Below are positions 9,867 to 18,779 of a stretch of 64,000 nucleotides of DNA, piece after piece. The stretch is taken from the NCBI RefSeq assembly GCF_003171655.1, contig NZ_QFZL01000004.1:310001-374000 (forward strand). Reading direction: 5' to 3'. The notes beneath the pieces are model-generated. The model was not told where the DNA came from, did no database searches, and was given only the letters and a program-made list of their open reading frames with translations. How positions within the stretch are numbered: the first letter of the stretch is position 1; each line of letters begins with the position of its first letter. Both the position numbers and the translations under genes were made by a program. This DNA is from Stakelama portus (GTDB lineage Bacteria; Pseudomonadota; Alphaproteobacteria; Sphingomonadales; Sphingomonadaceae).

Positions 9867-9887
9867 CGCCGCCGGGGCCGTGCGGCC

Positions 9888-10598
9888 TCAGGCGTTTTCG
9901 CGCTCGGTCTTTTCGGCTTCCGCTTCGTCGCTTGTCGCTACCTCTGTCGGCTCGGCGGCGGCAGGCTCTTCCGCTACCGTCGCTTCCTCGGCAGGCGTCT
10001 CGACCGGCTCCGCCGCGGGCTTTTCGACGAATCGCGAGCCATGTTCCTGCTCATGGCCGGTGCGCAGCAGCGCCGCCTGTTCGCGCCATTGCTCGCGCGC
10101 GATCGTGCCGGTTTCCAGCGACAGCCGCTGTTCCAGCGCCGATTCGTCTTCCGCGGTCATCTTTTCGATTTCGCGATAGGTCTTGATGCCCAGCTCGTTG
10201 AGCCGCTTCTCGCGCGCTTCGTCGATGCCGGCGATGCGCGACAGATTGTCGCGGCCCCAGCCGAACCAGCCGCGCCAGCCAGCGCCGGCGCCCGGATCGG
10301 CATCGCTCGCGGCAACCGCCGCAGCGGCCGGGGCGGCGGCCACCGCCGCTTCCTGCGCTTCGGCCTGTTTGCGCAGCGTATCGCGCTCGGCTTCCAGCTC
10401 GCGAACCCGCGCCTGCGCGTCGCGCAGATCGGTTTCGGCCTGATGGCGATATGCGGCGCTCTCGATATCGAGTTCGCGATAGCGCTCTTTCCACTTGCGC
10501 CCGCCCGGATGAAGCGCGAGCCCGAAGAACAGGCCCGCGATCAGCGTAAGACCGAGCGCAGCAAATTCGGTGATCGTCTGGAACGGCAATCCCTGCAT
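9888..10598 (-). CDS. Membrane-anchored coiled-coil protein with helix-hairpin-helix-like domain
   Basis: 236 residues. Residues about 10-30 form one transmembrane helix (EFAALGLTLIAGLFFGLAL). Next comes a charged predicted coiled coil (about 32-85: WKERYRELDIESAAYR, then RVRELEAERDTLRKQAEAQE) and an Ala-rich linker. At about 115-165 there is a compact domain, DNLSRIAGIDEAREKRLNEL-GIKTYREIEKM, with the GI...L..LGI.T...I pattern of helix-hairpin-helix 'flap-endonuclease-like' proteins. The tail is acidic Glu/Ala/Pro-rich. It lies downstream of the Tad pilus genes in the same direction, 74 bp after tadC, but no functional link can be shown. Nuclease activity is not implied. Confidence 0.65.
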   Translation of the reverse strand: MQGLPFQTITEFAALGLTLIAGLFFGLALHPGGRKWKERYRELDIESAAYRHQAETDLRDAQARVRELEAERDTLRKQAEAQEAAVAAAPAAAAVAASDADPGAGAGWRGWFGWGRDNLSRIAGIDEAREKRLNELGIKTYREIEKMTAEDESALEQRLSLETGTIAREQWREQAALLRTGHEQEHGSRFVEKPAAEPVETPAEEATVAEEPAAAEPTEVATSDEAEAEKTERENA

Positions 10599-10672
10599 GA
10601 GCGGATCTCCCCTGTCGAATGCGACAGAGTAACCCGCGCATTAACGATGCGCCACCGCCAAGATTCGCAGGC

Positions 10673-11668
10673 TCAGGTCGCCAGCAGCGCGTCGTTGATC
10701 GAGCAGGCCGCGGGGCCGAGAATGACGATGAACAGCACCGGCAGGATGAACAGAATCAGCGGAACCGTCATGATCGCGGGCAGCCGCGCGGCCTTTTCCT
10801 CGGCGCGCATCATCCGCTCGTTGCGGAATTCGGCGGATAGCACGCGCAGTGCCGACGCCAGCGGCGTACCGTATTTTTCGGTCTGAATCATCGTCGTCAC
10901 GACGCCGCGAATTGCATCCAGATCGACGCGGTTCGCCAGATTCTCGAACGCCTGACGCCGCTCGGTCAGAAAGCCGAGCTCGATCGCGGTCAGCGAGAAT
11001 TCCTCGCCCAGTTCGGGATAGGCCTTGCCCAGTTCGCGCGCGACGCGGGAGAAAGCGGCATCGACGGTGAGTCCCGCTTCGGCACAGATCACCAACAGGT
11101 CGAGCCCGTCGGGCAGCCCCTTGCGGATCGCCGCCGAACGCTTGTCGATGCGGTTCTTGAGGTAAAGATCGGGCGCCTTGTAGGCGAGGATGAAGGCGGC
11201 GGCGACGACGCCATATTTCTTGAGCGCGCTCCAGTCGGCGAGCGTGTCGGTGGCATAAACGACGAACAACGCGATGCCGCCGATGATGATCGGCAGCACC
11301 AGCCGGCCGAAAATGACCGCGACGGCCCATTCCTTTCGGCGGATGCCGGCCTGCGCCATTTTGACCTGCGCGGCCTTGACCTGTTCCTCCTGCAGCACCT
11401 TGAGCGAGGAGAGGAGGTTGCGCATGCGATCGCTGGCGTCGCTGCGCTGGACAAGCTTGGCGCGCCGTTTCGATGTCGAGGCGGTGATACCGGCCTTGAG
11501 CTGTTCGCGGCGTTCGTTGAGCGCCTTGACGCGCTTGGCCATCGGATCGCGCGACGTGACCACGGTATAGATGGCGAACAGCACGGCGACCGCCGCCACG
11601 GCGGACAGCAAGGTCGCGGCCCAGAGTATGTCGATGCCCATGATCGTCGGGCCGGCGGCGGTTTCCAT
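10673..11668 (-). CDS. tadC: Tad pilus inner-membrane platform protein TadC (GspF domain)
   Basis: 331 residues with a type II secretion F (GspF) domain at about 150-320. Hydrophobic helices lie near the N-terminus (ILWAATLLSAVAAVAVLFAIY), at about 115-135 and 140-160, and at the C-terminus (PLILFILPVLFIVILGP). Hallmarks are GLPDGLDLLVICAEAGLTVD and ALRVLSAEFRNERMMRAEEK. With TadB it should form the membrane platform on which the pilus motor acts. A purine-rich Shine-Dalgarno (GAGGGGGGAG) precedes the ATG, 16 nt after the tadB stop. It is the last gene of the cluster here; tadD and the minor pilin genes do not follow. Confidence 0.9.
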   Translation of the reverse strand: METAAGPTIMGIDILWAATLLSAVAAVAVLFAIYTVVTSRDPMAKRVKALNERREQLKAGITASTSKRRAKLVQRSDASDRMRNLLSSLKVLQEEQVKAAQVKMAQAGIRRKEWAVAVIFGRLVLPIIIGGIALFVVYATDTLADWSALKKYGVVAAAFILAYKAPDLYLKNRIDKRSAAIRKGLPDGLDLLVICAEAGLTVDAAFSRVARELGKAYPELGEEFSLTAIELGFLTERRQAFENLANRVDLDAIRGVVTTMIQTEKYGTPLASALRVLSAEFRNERMMRAEEKAARLPAIMTVPLILFILPVLFIVILGPAACSINDALLAT

Positions 11669-11684
11669 GCCTCTCGCTCCCCCC

Positions 11685-12662
11685 TCAGATCTCGAAATTG
11701 ACCATCTTGGCCATGATGAATGCGCCCAGGCCCATCCAGATCAGACCGCCGATGCCGGTGATCATCAGCCGCTGGTCGATGAAGAAGTTCATCATATAGC
11801 TGTTGTTGATGAACCAGATCATCCCGAACACGATGAACGGCAGTGCGCCGACGATATAGGCCGACGCCTTGGATTCGGACGACAATGCCTTGATCTTCAG
11901 CTTCATCTGCGCGCGCTTGCGCAGCACATCGGCCAGGTTGGACAGCGTTTCGGCAAGGTTGCCGCCGGTTTCCCGCTGGATCGCGATGGTGATGGTGAAG
12001 AATTGAAATTCGGGCGTGCCCAGCCGGTCGGCGGTTTCCTGAAGCGCGGCATCGAGCGTGCGGCCGATCTTCATCTTGTCCGAAACCGCGCGGAACTCAT
12101 CGCCCACCGGTCCTTCGATTTCCTGAGCCACCACGGTCATCGTCTCGGTGATCGGCAGGCCCGAACGCAGGCCGCGCACCAGCAGCTCGATCGCATCGGG
12201 GAATTTGATCGTGAAGGTCTTGATCCGGCGCTTGACGAAGAATCCGACGACGAAATGCGGGATGCCGAGGCCGACGAACACGCCCAGCAGCAGCGCGAGC
12301 AGCAGCGGCGCGCCCTGAAAGAGCAGCGCGCCGACCGTGACGACGAACAGGCCCAGCGTCGCCATGCCATATTGCCCCACCGTCCAGCCCTTGCCCGTCG
12401 CGGCAAGCCGCTTGCCGAGCAATGCCGGGTTGGGAAGGAACCGCGCGGTGGCGACGTCGGCGCGGCTTGCGCGCGAAGCAGTGATTCGCCGCATCTGCGC
12501 TTCCATCGCGGCGGCCATGGTGTTCCCGCTATGGCGCTGGCGCACCGTGCCCAGCCGCCGGGCTCCGGCGCGGCGCGGCGAGGGGCCGGAAAAGGCAAAG
12601 ACCATCATCGCGAGAACGGCAAAAGCCCCCGCTCCGATCATCAAATATGGCAGCATATCCAC
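11685..12662 (-). CDS. tadB: Tad pilus inner-membrane platform protein TadB (GspF domain)
   Basis: 325 residues with a GspF domain at about 165-290, including FPDAIELLVRGLRSGLPITE and QRETGGNLAETLSNLADVLR, the diagnostic motifs of TadB. Transmembrane helices are predicted at about 5-25, 98-140, 265-290 and 300-320. It is the paralogue and partner of TadC. It starts only 45 nt after the cpaE stop, where the secretion ATPase gene cpaF/tadA normally sits; that gene is absent. Confidence 0.9.
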   Translation of the reverse strand: MDMLPYLMIGAGAFAVLAMMVFAFSGPSPRRAGARRLGTVRQRHSGNTMAAAMEAQMRRITASRASRADVATARFLPNPALLGKRLAATGKGWTVGQYGMATLGLFVVTVGALLFQGAPLLLALLLGVFVGLGIPHFVVGFFVKRRIKTFTIKFPDAIELLVRGLRSGLPITETMTVVAQEIEGPVGDEFRAVSDKMKIGRTLDAALQETADRLGTPEFQFFTITIAIQRETGGNLAETLSNLADVLRKRAQMKLKIKALSSESKASAYIVGALPFIVFGMIWFINNSYMMNFFIDQRLMITGIGGLIWMGLGAFIMAKMVNFEI

Positions 12663-12707
12663 GCTGTCCTTCGCCTCCGCTTCGTCACATGCCGCCGCTG
12701 CGGCGGC

Positions 12708-13994
12708 TTATTTCTTCTTCTTCGGTGCCGGTTTGGCCTTTTTGGGCGACATCAGCTTGGAAAGCAGCGAGCTGCCCTTGGCGTCTGCCTTGGCCCGCGC
12801 TTCGGGATCGTCGCCCGCTTCGGCACAGGCAGCGACCTTTTCGGCGAGTTCGGACAGCGCCGACATCGACTTGGCGGCCTTGCCCGCTTCCGCCAGCGGC
12901 TTGCCCAGCTTTGCGGCCTGCGATGCGAGCTTGGGTTCGAACGGCACGATGAAATCGATGCGGCGTTCGATCGAACCTTCGAAATCCTTGCGGCTGATTT
13001 CCAGCTGCGCCGCCGGCTGTACGCGATTGGCGACCAGGATCAGCTGTGTCTGCGGCGCATTGGATTTGAACCAGGACAGCAGGCGGATCATGTCGCGCGC
13101 GGCGGCCAGTGTGAATTCGGTTACCAGCACCGCCACCTGAATGTCGGCGATCAGATGCGGATGTAGCACCAGCATCGATCGCGGCAGATCGACCACGGTA
13201 CATTCGAATGCACCGCGGATTTCCTCCTGCAGCTGGAAGAACGCCGCGCCGTCGGTGACGACCGGCGAATGGATCGGCGCTTCCGCGGACAGCACCGCGA
13301 GCCGTTCGGATGCCCGCACCATCGCGCGTTCGATGAACAGCCCGTCGATGCGGCTGGGGTTTTCGATGGCGTCGGTCAGGCCGCGCCCCGGCTCCAGGTC
13401 GAGCGCGAGCGCGCCGGTGCCGAAATGCACGTCCAGGTCGAGCAGCGCCGTCGCATGCATCTTCTGTTCGCTCAGCAGCCATGCGAGCGATGTCGCGATC
13501 GTCGATGCGCCCGCGCCGCCGCGCGTGCCGATCACGGCGATGCCGCAATGGAAATGGCCGTTGTCGGAATCGGTGACCTTGGGCGCGTTGAGCGCAATCT
13601 GTGCCTGGACGAATGCTTCGCGCAGCGTGTCGGGGTTGAGCGGCTTGAGCAGATAATCCTGAATGCCCGACGCGACGAGGTCGCGGTACAGCCGCACATC
13701 GTTCACTTGCCCCGCGGCGATCACCACGGTGCCTGGCTCGCACACTTCGGCGAGCGCGTTGATGTCGTTCAGCGGATCGCCCGATTCGGACAGGTCGACG
13801 AACAGGATGTTGGGGCTGGCCGAAACCGACAGCGTCTGCACAGCGTTGCGCAGTCCGCCCTTGTTGACCTTGCTGGGTTCCCAGCCGAGCTCGACGGCGA
13901 TCGGCCGCAGCAATTCGGCAGTCGATTCATCGCATACAAAGGCGACGAAGGGGTCGCGATTGCTGGTGCGTGCGGGATTGAAGGGTGCGTTCAC
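12708..13994 (-). CDS. cpaE: Pilus assembly protein CpaE/TadZ (MinD-like localization ATPase)
   Basis: 428 residues: a receiver-like N-terminal domain (about 15-135, with ILFVDLSESGDPL and YLLKPLNPDTL) followed by a MinD/ParA-type ATPase domain. The deviant Walker A is visible as IGTRGGAGASTIATSLAWLL and the later switch as LLDLDVHFGTGALAL. CpaE/TadZ positions the Tad pilus machine in the cell. The C-terminus is Lys-rich (PKKAKPAPKKKK), which may contact membrane or nucleic acid. The gene begins 1 nt after the cpaD stop. Confidence 0.9.
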   Translation of the reverse strand: MNAPFNPARTSNRDPFVAFVCDESTAELLRPIAVELGWEPSKVNKGGLRNAVQTLSVSASPNILFVDLSESGDPLNDINALAEVCEPGTVVIAAGQVNDVRLYRDLVASGIQDYLLKPLNPDTLREAFVQAQIALNAPKVTDSDNGHFHCGIAVIGTRGGAGASTIATSLAWLLSEQKMHATALLDLDVHFGTGALALDLEPGRGLTDAIENPSRIDGLFIERAMVRASERLAVLSAEAPIHSPVVTDGAAFFQLQEEIRGAFECTVVDLPRSMLVLHPHLIADIQVAVLVTEFTLAAARDMIRLLSWFKSNAPQTQLILVANRVQPAAQLEISRKDFEGSIERRIDFIVPFEPKLASQAAKLGKPLAEAGKAAKSMSALSELAEKVAACAEAGDDPEARAKADAKGSSLLSKLMSPKKAKPAPKKKK

Positions 13995-13995
13995 C

Positions 13996-14634
13996 TTACT
14001 GGTTCCCTCCGCCGGCGGACGCGCCGCCCTGCAATTCGCCGGAACCGGTCGGTTCCTTCTGGCGATAGGTCTGGATCGCCCGTGTCGAGGTCGCCGGATC
14101 GCTGACCTGCGAACCGGGCTGGCCGCGAACCAGATCGCCCGGGTTGGCGATCATCGCCGCCAGGTTGGAATTGACCGCGCATCCATAGTTGGAGCTGGTG
14201 CTGGCGCTATAGTCGGGCTGATATTCGCGCGAATGATCGGGGCATCCGGGGACGCTGGCGGTCATGCGCGTCACGACGACCCGCACCGTACCGGGGGCGA
14301 TGGCGCCCATCGTTACCGGAACCTGATTGCTGAGCAGCAGGCCATAGCGGCTCGCCGCCGCTGCAACCTGATTCCGCGCGCCGGGATGCATGCCGCCGTC
14401 ATCGACGGCGACGACATCGCCATAGCTCAGGCCCATCGAATCCATCCACCCTGCCAGCCGCTGGGCTTCGCCGGGCGCAAGCCCGGGGCCCGCGGTCGAA
14501 AGGTCGAAGACATAGTCGTTGCGAGTCACCACCGGCTGGTGAACCGATTCGACGCCGCCATTATAGGTGCCGCCGCAGGCGGAAAGCAGCAGTGCCGGAA
14601 CGAGAAGGGCGGGCAGCGCAAGGCGCATGGTCAT
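13996..14634 (-). CDS. cpaD: Pilus assembly lipoprotein CpaD
   Basis: 212 residues with an N-terminal lipoprotein signal (LLVPALLLSACGG, lipobox Cys at about residue 20). The mature part has CpaD-family features: an early HQPVVTRNDYVFDL segment, a central VRVVVTRMTASVPGCPDHS, and NYGCAVNSNLAAMIANPGDLV with conserved Cys, Asn and Pro. It is an outer-membrane-associated factor of the Tad secretin. It lies between cpaC and cpaE with 20-nt and 1-nt gaps, so it is part of the same transcript. Confidence 0.9.
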   Translation of the reverse strand: MTMRLALPALLVPALLLSACGGTYNGGVESVHQPVVTRNDYVFDLSTAGPGLAPGEAQRLAGWMDSMGLSYGDVVAVDDGGMHPGARNQVAAAASRYGLLLSNQVPVTMGAIAPGTVRVVVTRMTASVPGCPDHSREYQPDYSASTSSNYGCAVNSNLAAMIANPGDLVRGQPGSQVSDPATSTRAIQTYRQKEPTGSGELQGGASAGGGNQ

Positions 14635-14654
14635 GATCGTCTCCGTCAGGCGCT

Positions 14655-16202
14655 TCAGTTGAAGTTGAATCCGGGGGCGGCACCGCCCGAGGAGCTGCGA
14701 TTGTCACGGCTGCGCGTGTCCGATTGCGTCGGCGTCGCGGGCTGAGTGGGTACGGGTTGCGCGGCACCGATCGCGGGCGCTCCGCCCTGCGGCGGCGCCA
14801 TCATCGGACGCGGGGTCGGCGTGTCGGTCGAACCGCTCAGCTGACCGCCGAAGACGCGCTGGAAATCGTTGGGCGCCTGGTAACCATCTGTCGGCAGGCG
14901 AATGTCGTTCGCGTTCACCGGCCGCACCAGATACGGCGTGATGACGATCACCAGTTCGGTTTCGTTGCGCTGGAACGCATTCGACCGGAACAGCGCACCC
15001 AGGACCGGCACGTCGCCCAGGCCCGGTGCCTTGTCGATCGAATTCTGCTGCGTGTTCGACAACAGCCCCGCGATCATGAAGCTCTGGCCCGAACCGAGTT
15101 CGACTGTGGTTTCGGCCCGCCGGGTGGTCAGCGCCGGGATGGTGGTGCCGTCCATCTGGACCGCGCCTGCCGACGAAAGCTGCGACACTTCGGGGCGGAC
15201 GCGGAGCGAAATGCGGCCATCGGCCAGCACCGTCGGCGTGAAGGACAGGCTGATGCCATATTGCTTATATTCGACCGAAACCGCGCCCAGCCCCTGCGAA
15301 ATCGGGATCGGGATTTCCCCGCCGGCCAGGAAATTGGCAGTCTCGCCTGAAAGCGACGTCAGATTGGGGTTCGCCAGCGTCGTGACCTGTCCGATCGATT
15401 CGCCCAGATCGAGCGACCCGAGCAGATCGAGCCCGAGCAGCTGGCCCGCGCCGAACAGCGCGGTGCCCGCCGTCGGAGTCGTCACCACGGTCGTGCCGGT
15501 CGCCCCCGTCGTACCGACGGCCAGCGGCCCACCCGGAGTATATTGGCTATAGAAATCGCGGCCCTGGCCGAGGCCGAACTTGAACCCGCTGGACGAATCC
15601 GCCGACGCCAGATTGACGCCGATATTCTTGACGAAGCTGCGGCTGACTTCGGCGAAACGCACCTGCAGGTTGACCTGCAACGGCACCGCCGTGCGCAACC
15701 GGCTGATGATCTTGGTGTCTTCGCCGACAAATGCCTGCACCAGCCGTTCGGCCTCTGCGACATCGTCGGGGCTCGCCACCGTGCCGGTCAGCAGGATCAG
15801 CCCGTTCATCGGCGTGGCGGTGATCTGGGCTTCAGGCATCGCCAGCGACAGCATCGACGCGATCGAATCGATATTGTTGCCGACGCGAACCGTCGCCGAA
15901 TATACGACGCGGCCGTTGCTGCCGGTGGCATATACGGTCGTCTCGCCCTGCGACTTGCCGAAGACATAGAGCTGTCGCGACGAACTGATATGCACATCGG
16001 CGACATTCTGGTCGGCGACGAACACTTCGGCCATCGGCGATCCGACATTGATCAGTCGGCCGCTTCCGGTCGCCAGTTCCATGCTCGTGGACGGCGCGGG
16101 TGCGGTCTGCGCGGCGGCGGGCGCGATGGCCATCCCGGCGGAAGCGCCGGTGGCAATCATCGCGGCGATCGCGATCCTTGCAGGGGTGGTGAAACGGGAC
16201 AT
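14655..16202 (-). CDS. cpaC: Tad pilus outer-membrane secretin CpaC/RcpA
   Basis: 515 residues from the chosen ATG (MSRFTTPARIA), 1 nt after the cpaB stop; an upstream in-frame ATG would run into cpaB. A signal peptide ends at PAAAQT. The periplasmic N-terminal domain contains LINVGSPMAEVFVADQNVADV and a BON-like LLTGTVASPDDVAEAERLV. The secretin domain (about 230-430) includes VTTLANPNLTSLSGETANFL, GGEIPIPI and VPVLGALFRSNAF-ETELVIVITP. It forms the pore through which the pilus exits. The C-terminal Pro/Gln-rich tail (about 455-515) is low complexity. Confidence 0.93.
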   Translation of the reverse strand: MSRFTTPARIAIAAMIATGASAGMAIAPAAAQTAPAPSTSMELATGSGRLINVGSPMAEVFVADQNVADVHISSSRQLYVFGKSQGETTVYATGSNGRVVYSATVRVGNNIDSIASMLSLAMPEAQITATPMNGLILLTGTVASPDDVAEAERLVQAFVGEDTKIISRLRTAVPLQVNLQVRFAEVSRSFVKNIGVNLASADSSSGFKFGLGQGRDFYSQYTPGGPLAVGTTGATGTTVVTTPTAGTALFGAGQLLGLDLLGSLDLGESIGQVTTLANPNLTSLSGETANFLAGGEIPIPISQGLGAVSVEYKQYGISLSFTPTVLADGRISLRVRPEVSQLSSAGAVQMDGTTIPALTTRRAETTVELGSGQSFMIAGLLSNTQQNSIDKAPGLGDVPVLGALFRSNAFQRNETELVIVITPYLVRPVNANDIRLPTDGYQAPNDFQRVFGGQLSGSTDTPTPRPMMAPPQGGAPAIGAAQPVPTQPATPTQSDTRSRDNRSSSGGAAPGFNFN

Positions 16203-16203
16203 C

Positions 16204-17253
16204 TCAGTTATTTCCCCCCGTGGCCGCACCGGATTGGCCCACCGGTACGACAGTGACGTTGTTGCCCCGGGCGATGCGGACCATCGGCCCGGTCGGCATG
16301 GTGATCTGGGGCTGTTGGCCCGGAACGCCCGACATGCCCGACGGCGGTGCGAACGGTCGCGGCTCTTCGGCCTTGCCCGGCACGGTCGAGCGCTGGAAAC
16401 GCGAAATATCCGCGCCGGTGGAATAGGTGGAGCGCCCCGAAACCGGTGCCGCCTGGACGCGCGTCAGCATCGCGCGCTCGGCATTGGGATCGTCGGGAAC
16501 CGACACCTCGCCATTGGCGATGGCTTCCTCAAGCTCCTGCGAATTATCGGCGATCGAGCGCAGCGACAGCGAAATCGTGCCCACGGTCTGGGCTACCGAA
16601 ATCTGTTCGGCGATACGCGGCGTGACTTCCAGCGTAACGGTCGAATAGGGGCTGACGACGGTATTGCCTTCCTCGTCCTTCTGCTGGTCGGTGCGCTGGT
16701 CGGTCGCCAGCACGCGCAGGTTGCGCAGCACGGTTTCCGAAGCCTTGAGCGGCGGACCATCGCCGCCGCCGGCGATTTCCTGCGTCAGGATCAGGTCGAC
16801 CCGATCCCCCGGGAACACGAACCCCGCGACCGAGGATTGCGCGGACACCGGCACCGTGACGGCGCGCATGCCCGGACCCAGCGCCGCGGCGAGGAAGCCG
16901 CGATCGCCCGGCTTTACCAGCGCGCCCTGCGCGATCGGCTGACCGGCGGGAATCGGCATGCGGACGACCGTGCCCTGAAGCGAGCTCGGGTCGGTATTTT
17001 CCTGAAGATAATAGGCGCCTTCGATCAGCTCCTCGGGCCATGCGACGAATTTCATCGCCGTGGCGTCGAGGATGGTGCCGACCGGCAATTCGCGAGTCGC
17101 CACCAGCACTTCCTTCGACGGCTGCCCCGGCTGCACCGCGACGGCATTGGCCGACGGCGCGGAGGAGCCGACCATCAGGTTACGTGCCATGAACGCCGTG
17201 ATCGCCGCGACGAACAGCGCGCCCACCAGGAGAATTATCTTCCTACCATCCAT
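16204..17253 (-). CDS. cpaB: Pilus assembly protein CpaB/RcpC (SAF domain)
   Basis: 349 residues. One N-terminal membrane helix or signal anchor (IILLVGALFVAAITAFMA). A SAF-like domain (about 48-115) holds VLVATRELPVGTILDATAM and VVRMPIPAGQPI, characteristic of CpaB/RcpC. An OB-like region follows (about 125-230) with VSAQSSVAGFVFPGDRVDLIL. In Tad systems this protein supports secretin assembly or gating. It is the first gene of the tight cpaB-cpaC-cpaD-cpaE run and lies 56 nt downstream of cpaA. Confidence 0.92.
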   Translation of the reverse strand: MDGRKIILLVGALFVAAITAFMARNLMVGSSAPSANAVAVQPGQPSKEVLVATRELPVGTILDATAMKFVAWPEELIEGAYYLQENTDPSSLQGTVVRMPIPAGQPIAQGALVKPGDRGFLAAALGPGMRAVTVPVSAQSSVAGFVFPGDRVDLILTQEIAGGGDGPPLKASETVLRNLRVLATDQRTDQQKDEEGNTVVSPYSTVTLEVTPRIAEQISVAQTVGTISLSLRSIADNSQELEEAIANGEVSVPDDPNAERAMLTRVQAAPVSGRSTYSTGADISRFQRSTVPGKAEEPRPFAPPSGMSGVPGQQPQITMPTGPMVRIARGNNVTVVPVGQSGAATGGNN

Positions 17254-17309
17254 GACGCACTTGGCCCTTCTTCGCTCGTACCCGGCCGGGTTGATCTGCG
17301 GTTAAGCAT

Positions 17310-17780
17310 TTACATGAACTGGTTAAGAATCGGTTCGCGAAGAACCAGAAGGGCTGCGAGCGCGATTGCGATTCCATATGGAATTTCCAGCGTTTTGGTG
17401 CTTCGCCGCAGCTTGCGCTCGACCATCAGGATCAGCGTCAACACGCCGCCGATCAGCGACATCAGCACCAGCATCCACAGCAACGGCACTACCGGCAGCC
17501 ACAGCGCCAGCGCGCCGATCATCTTGACGTCGCCGCCGCCCATCTGGCCCAGCGCGAATGCACCGACGAAAAATGCGAACACCAACGCCGCGATGCCGAT
17601 CTGCCAGGCGATGTCGGGCCACAGCGCCAACCCTGCTGCCCACCACCATAAAGGCGCCATCAGCGCGATCGCGGCGTTTTTCCAATTGGCGATTTCGCGA
17701 TGGCGCGCGTCCTCTATGCCGGCCGAAACCAGCAACAGCGCAAGCGCAACGAGCAATATGGCACAAACATAGGCCCCCAT
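17310..17780 (-). CDS. cpaA: Prepilin peptidase CpaA/TadV (A24 family)
   Basis: 156 residues, the short A24A type without the N-methylation domain. It is almost entirely hydrophobic, with about five membrane helices. The two aspartates of this aspartic peptidase family are visible in IEDARHREIANW (first Asp at about residue 24) and in GGGDVKMIGALALWLP (second Asp about 60 residues later). It cleaves Flp-type prepilins and TadE/F pseudopilins at the membrane. It is the first gene of the Tad cluster and divergent from the hydrolase gene, with 51 bp between the starts, so a shared promoter region lies there. Confidence 0.92.
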   Translation of the reverse strand: MGAYVCAILLVALALLLVSAGIEDARHREIANWKNAAIALMAPLWWWAAGLALWPDIAWQIGIAALVFAFFVGAFALGQMGGGDVKMIGALALWLPVVPLLWMLVLMSLIGGVLTLILMVERKLRRSTKTLEIPYGIAIALAALLVLREPILNQFM

Positions 17781-17831
17781 CGTTCCAATTCCCTAGACGG
17801 AACGGCTTTCCAAAACGTAACCAACGGCGCG

Positions 17832-18779
17832 ATGACCGCATCCGAATCCATCCGACGCTCCCATCCGCGCCATGCGCAGGTGAATCACTGGACCGCCCCC
17901 GACGGGTGGCAATTGCGTTCCTTTGCCTGGCCGGTGGAGGATGCCCGCCCGCGCGGCAGCATCCTGTTCCTCAACGGGCGCGGCGACGTGTTCGAAAAAT
18001 ATCTGGAGCTTTTCCACCACTGGCACGGCCAGAACTGGACGATCACGGCGTTCGACTGGCGCGGGCAGGGCGGGTCGGGCCGCTGCACGGACGACCCTGC
18101 TTGCGGGCATATCGACCGATTCGACCGCTTCGTCGACGATCTTGCCGGTTTTGCCGCCGACTGGATGGCGGCGACGCCGGGTCCGCATGTCGTGATGGGG
18201 CATTCGATGGGCGGGCAGTTGCTGCTGCAGGCACTGGTCGAAAAACGGCTGCGGCCCGACGCTGCGGTGCTGATCGCGCCGATGCTGGGGATCCGCACGA
18301 TATTCGGCGCATGGCTGGGCGAGCGGCTGTCGCGGATGGTGGGCGGCATCGGCAATTCCGCGCGTCCGGCATGGCGCGGCAATGATACGCCGCGCGCCAC
18401 CGAAACGCGTCAGGAACTGCTGACGCATGACAGGGATCGCTATGCCGACGAACTGTTCTGGCAACAGTCGGACCCGGCGCTGCTGACTGGCGCGCCAAGC
18501 TGGCAATGGGTGATGGAGGCGTTTCGCGTGACGCGCGAGTTGCGCCGCAATCCCGATCTCAAAACCATGGATGTGCCGGTGCTGGCGCTGATCGCACTGG
18601 CCGACAAGCTGGTCGATTCGCGCGCGGCAATCCGTACGCTCGGCAAGCTGCCCGATGCGCGGATCGTCCGGTTCGGCAAGGAAAGCGCGCATGAAATCCT
18701 GCGCGAGAGCGATCGGGTGCGCAATCGCGCCATCGGCGAAATCGAACTGTTTCTGGCGGCGAGGGCGCAGCGGCGTTGA
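17832..18779 (+). CDS. Alpha/beta hydrolase, monoacylglycerol lipase/lysophospholipase-like
   Basis: 315 residues from ATG 17832 (MTASESIRRS); the frame is open further upstream but would overlap the divergent cpaA. Alpha/beta hydrolase fold: FLNGRGDVFEKY (oxyanion region), FDWRGQGGSGR, then the nucleophile elbow VVMGHSMGGQLLL with Ser at about residue 122. The late ALADKLVDS and SAHEIL positions fit the Asp and His of the triad. This pattern is that of the PldB/monoglyceride lipase group, acting on acyl esters. No signal peptide. Its TGA overlaps the TTG start of the next gene (TTGA), so the two are coupled. Confidence 0.85.
   Translation: MTASESIRRSHPRHAQVNHWTAPDGWQLRSFAWPVEDARPRGSILFLNGRGDVFEKYLELFHHWHGQNWTITAFDWRGQGGSGRCTDDPACGHIDRFDRFVDDLAGFAADWMAATPGPHVVMGHSMGGQLLLQALVEKRLRPDAAVLIAPMLGIRTIFGAWLGERLSRMVGGIGNSARPAWRGNDTPRATETRQELLTHDRDRYADELFWQQSDPALLTGAPSWQWVMEAFRVTRELRRNPDLKTMDVPVLALIALADKLVDSRAAIRTLGKLPDARIVRFGKESAHEILRESDRVRNRAIGEIELFLAARAQRR

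Noticed and set aside
12663..12707. Remnant of a cpaF gene between cpaE and tadB
   Set aside because: The gap of 45 bp is too short to hold any recognisable ATPase motif; no Walker sequence is visible.
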